38,491 nucleotides of DNA from Persephonella sp. (lineage in GTDB: Bacteria > Aquificota > Aquificia > Aquificales > Hydrogenothermaceae): the NCBI GenBank assembly GCA_030949555.1, contig JAUZSJ010000034.1, positions 1-38,491 on the forward strand, given 5' to 3'. Below, piece after piece: positions 37,815-38,491 of this stretch. The notes below the pieces were generated by a model that did not search any database, was not told where the DNA came from, and saw only the letters and a program-made list of their open reading frames with translations. The translations under genes were made by a program, and so were the position numbers. Position 1 is the first letter of the stretch. Each line of letters starts with the position of its first letter.

Positions 37815-38491
37815 ATGACTTTATTTGAACAGGTTTTACAGGAAATCTACGACGATTTTTTTAAAAACATGGTTCAAAACCCTCTTCACACAGATTTTTT
37901 TTCAGGCAAAGATATAAAACTGATAAAAGAAAGGCAGATAAAGGGAATTACACATCTCCACTCATTATTCATGAAAAAAGATGAGAAAAAGCTGAAAGAG
38001 AACCTCTGCCATCTCGAGCAGTGCCTTCATCAACAGACTTTGGTAGGGCAGTTTGCTCTTTTTCTTGAAGTGGTAAACAGACTTGAAATCCTTATCATTG
38101 ACATGAGACCGTCTCAAAAAGATTAACGACATTGAGAAGCAGTACTTTGAAAACAGTAGATTTTTTGAACTGATAAAGCATTATACAGCCCTTGGATACT
38201 TGAAAGAGTATGTAAGGGAAGAGAAAAAGCTCATCAGGGAATTTATAGAAGCAAATCTGAAAAAAAGAACTTTTGGTCAGTAAAGAATATTATTATAGAA
38301 AAACATCTGCTGTGGGAAGAAAAGATTCTTGACTTTATATCTGAAGAAAACAGAGAACTGGATGTCGAGACTGATTCCAATAAATGTGAGATAGGAAGAT
38401 GGTATAAAGAAATAAACAGAAAAAAATCCTAAACGGAAAACCGCCTTACAGAAGTGAGAAAACCCACATGTAGACATCCACCACATAGCAA
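37815..38491 (+). CDS. CZB-domain sensor protein, cut by window end
   Basis: An N-terminal ~100-residue helical domain (DFFSGKDIKLIKERQIKGITHLHSLF..., then HLEQCLHQQTLVGQFALFLEVVNRLE) looks like a globin-coupled-sensor type bundle. It is followed by helices and a CZB zinc-binding domain: His in EKHLLWEEKI, Cys in KCEIGRWYKEI, then two further His in EKTHVDIHHIA at the very end of the window. That set is the His3-Cys zinc site of CZB, as in DgcZ. A GGDEF or other output domain would be expected beyond the window. Frame changes lie near 38112, 38275, 38430 and 38465. The ATG is 2 bases after the nfi stop. Confidence 0.65.

Overview
The window reads as a chromosomal segment of a low-GC thermophilic chemolithoautotroph of the Aquificota, most likely a Persephonella/Sulfurihydrogenibium-type Hydrogenothermaceae member. 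The grounds are AGA/AGG-rich arginine codon use, Lys/Glu/Ile-rich proteins, a short citryl-CoA lyase-type enzyme, futalosine-pathway menaquinone genes (mqnE, mqnD), citramalate synthase and dense gene packing. The genus is inference. No rRNA, tRNA or CRISPR array was found. Most genes longer than about 600 bp contain one to three single-base indels that break the frame and restore cleanly in a neighbouring frame. I treat these as consensus errors rather than pseudogenes and give whole-gene coordinates.

Layout: 1-3644 (+) holds a PilZ protein, exonuclease III, a helical unknown and an alpha/beta hydrolase. 3636-6462 (-) holds an NtrY-like sensor kinase and citryl-CoA lyase. 6519-8972 (+) holds an Opp/Dpp permease pair with a degenerate GGDEF-like gene between them. 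9127-14589 (+) is the centre of interest, a Fap-like functional-amyloid locus. 14586-16740 (-) holds a PilZ/zinc-ribbon sigma-54 activator and a DUF445 protein. 16824-20922 holds a redoxin-like protein, uvrC, hemerythrin, a lysine-rich membrane protein, MTA phosphorylase and a DUF4282 protein. 20924-27746 is mostly (-): NAD epimerase, GGDEF cyclase, U32/TrhP, a PrpE-like phosphatase, mqnE and Uma2, with trpC on (+). 27822-38491 (+) is a long co-directional run: hydrolase, RluA-type synthase, mqnD, receiver, Toprim, hisF, cimA, 3-hydroxyisobutyrate dehydrogenase-like, unknown, trmI, proB, nfi and a CZB-domain sensor cut by the window end.

The amyloid locus appears to be a self-contained module. 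A textbook sigma-54 promoter (TGGCAC-N5-TTGC at 9127-9141) is preceded by three TGTAAA-N5/7-TTTACA palindromes. It drives a 68-residue secreted peptide, then an ~865-residue secreted Asn/Gln-rich protein of eight ~100-residue repeats that alternate between two types, then two small secreted proteins, a C39 peptidase (FapD-like) and an outer-membrane beta-barrel (FapF-like). Three of the secreted proteins share a D-x-x-L-x-x-V-x-[GA]-[GQ] motif resembling a double-glycine leader, a plausible substrate signal for the C39 peptidase. Immediately downstream, convergent, lies a sigma-54 enhancer-binding protein with an N-terminal PilZ domain carrying RxxxR and NxSxxG. This suggests that c-di-GMP directly controls amyloid expression. 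Other c-di-GMP-type genes in the window (PilZ, GGEEF cyclase, CZB sensor) fit a surface-attachment theme.
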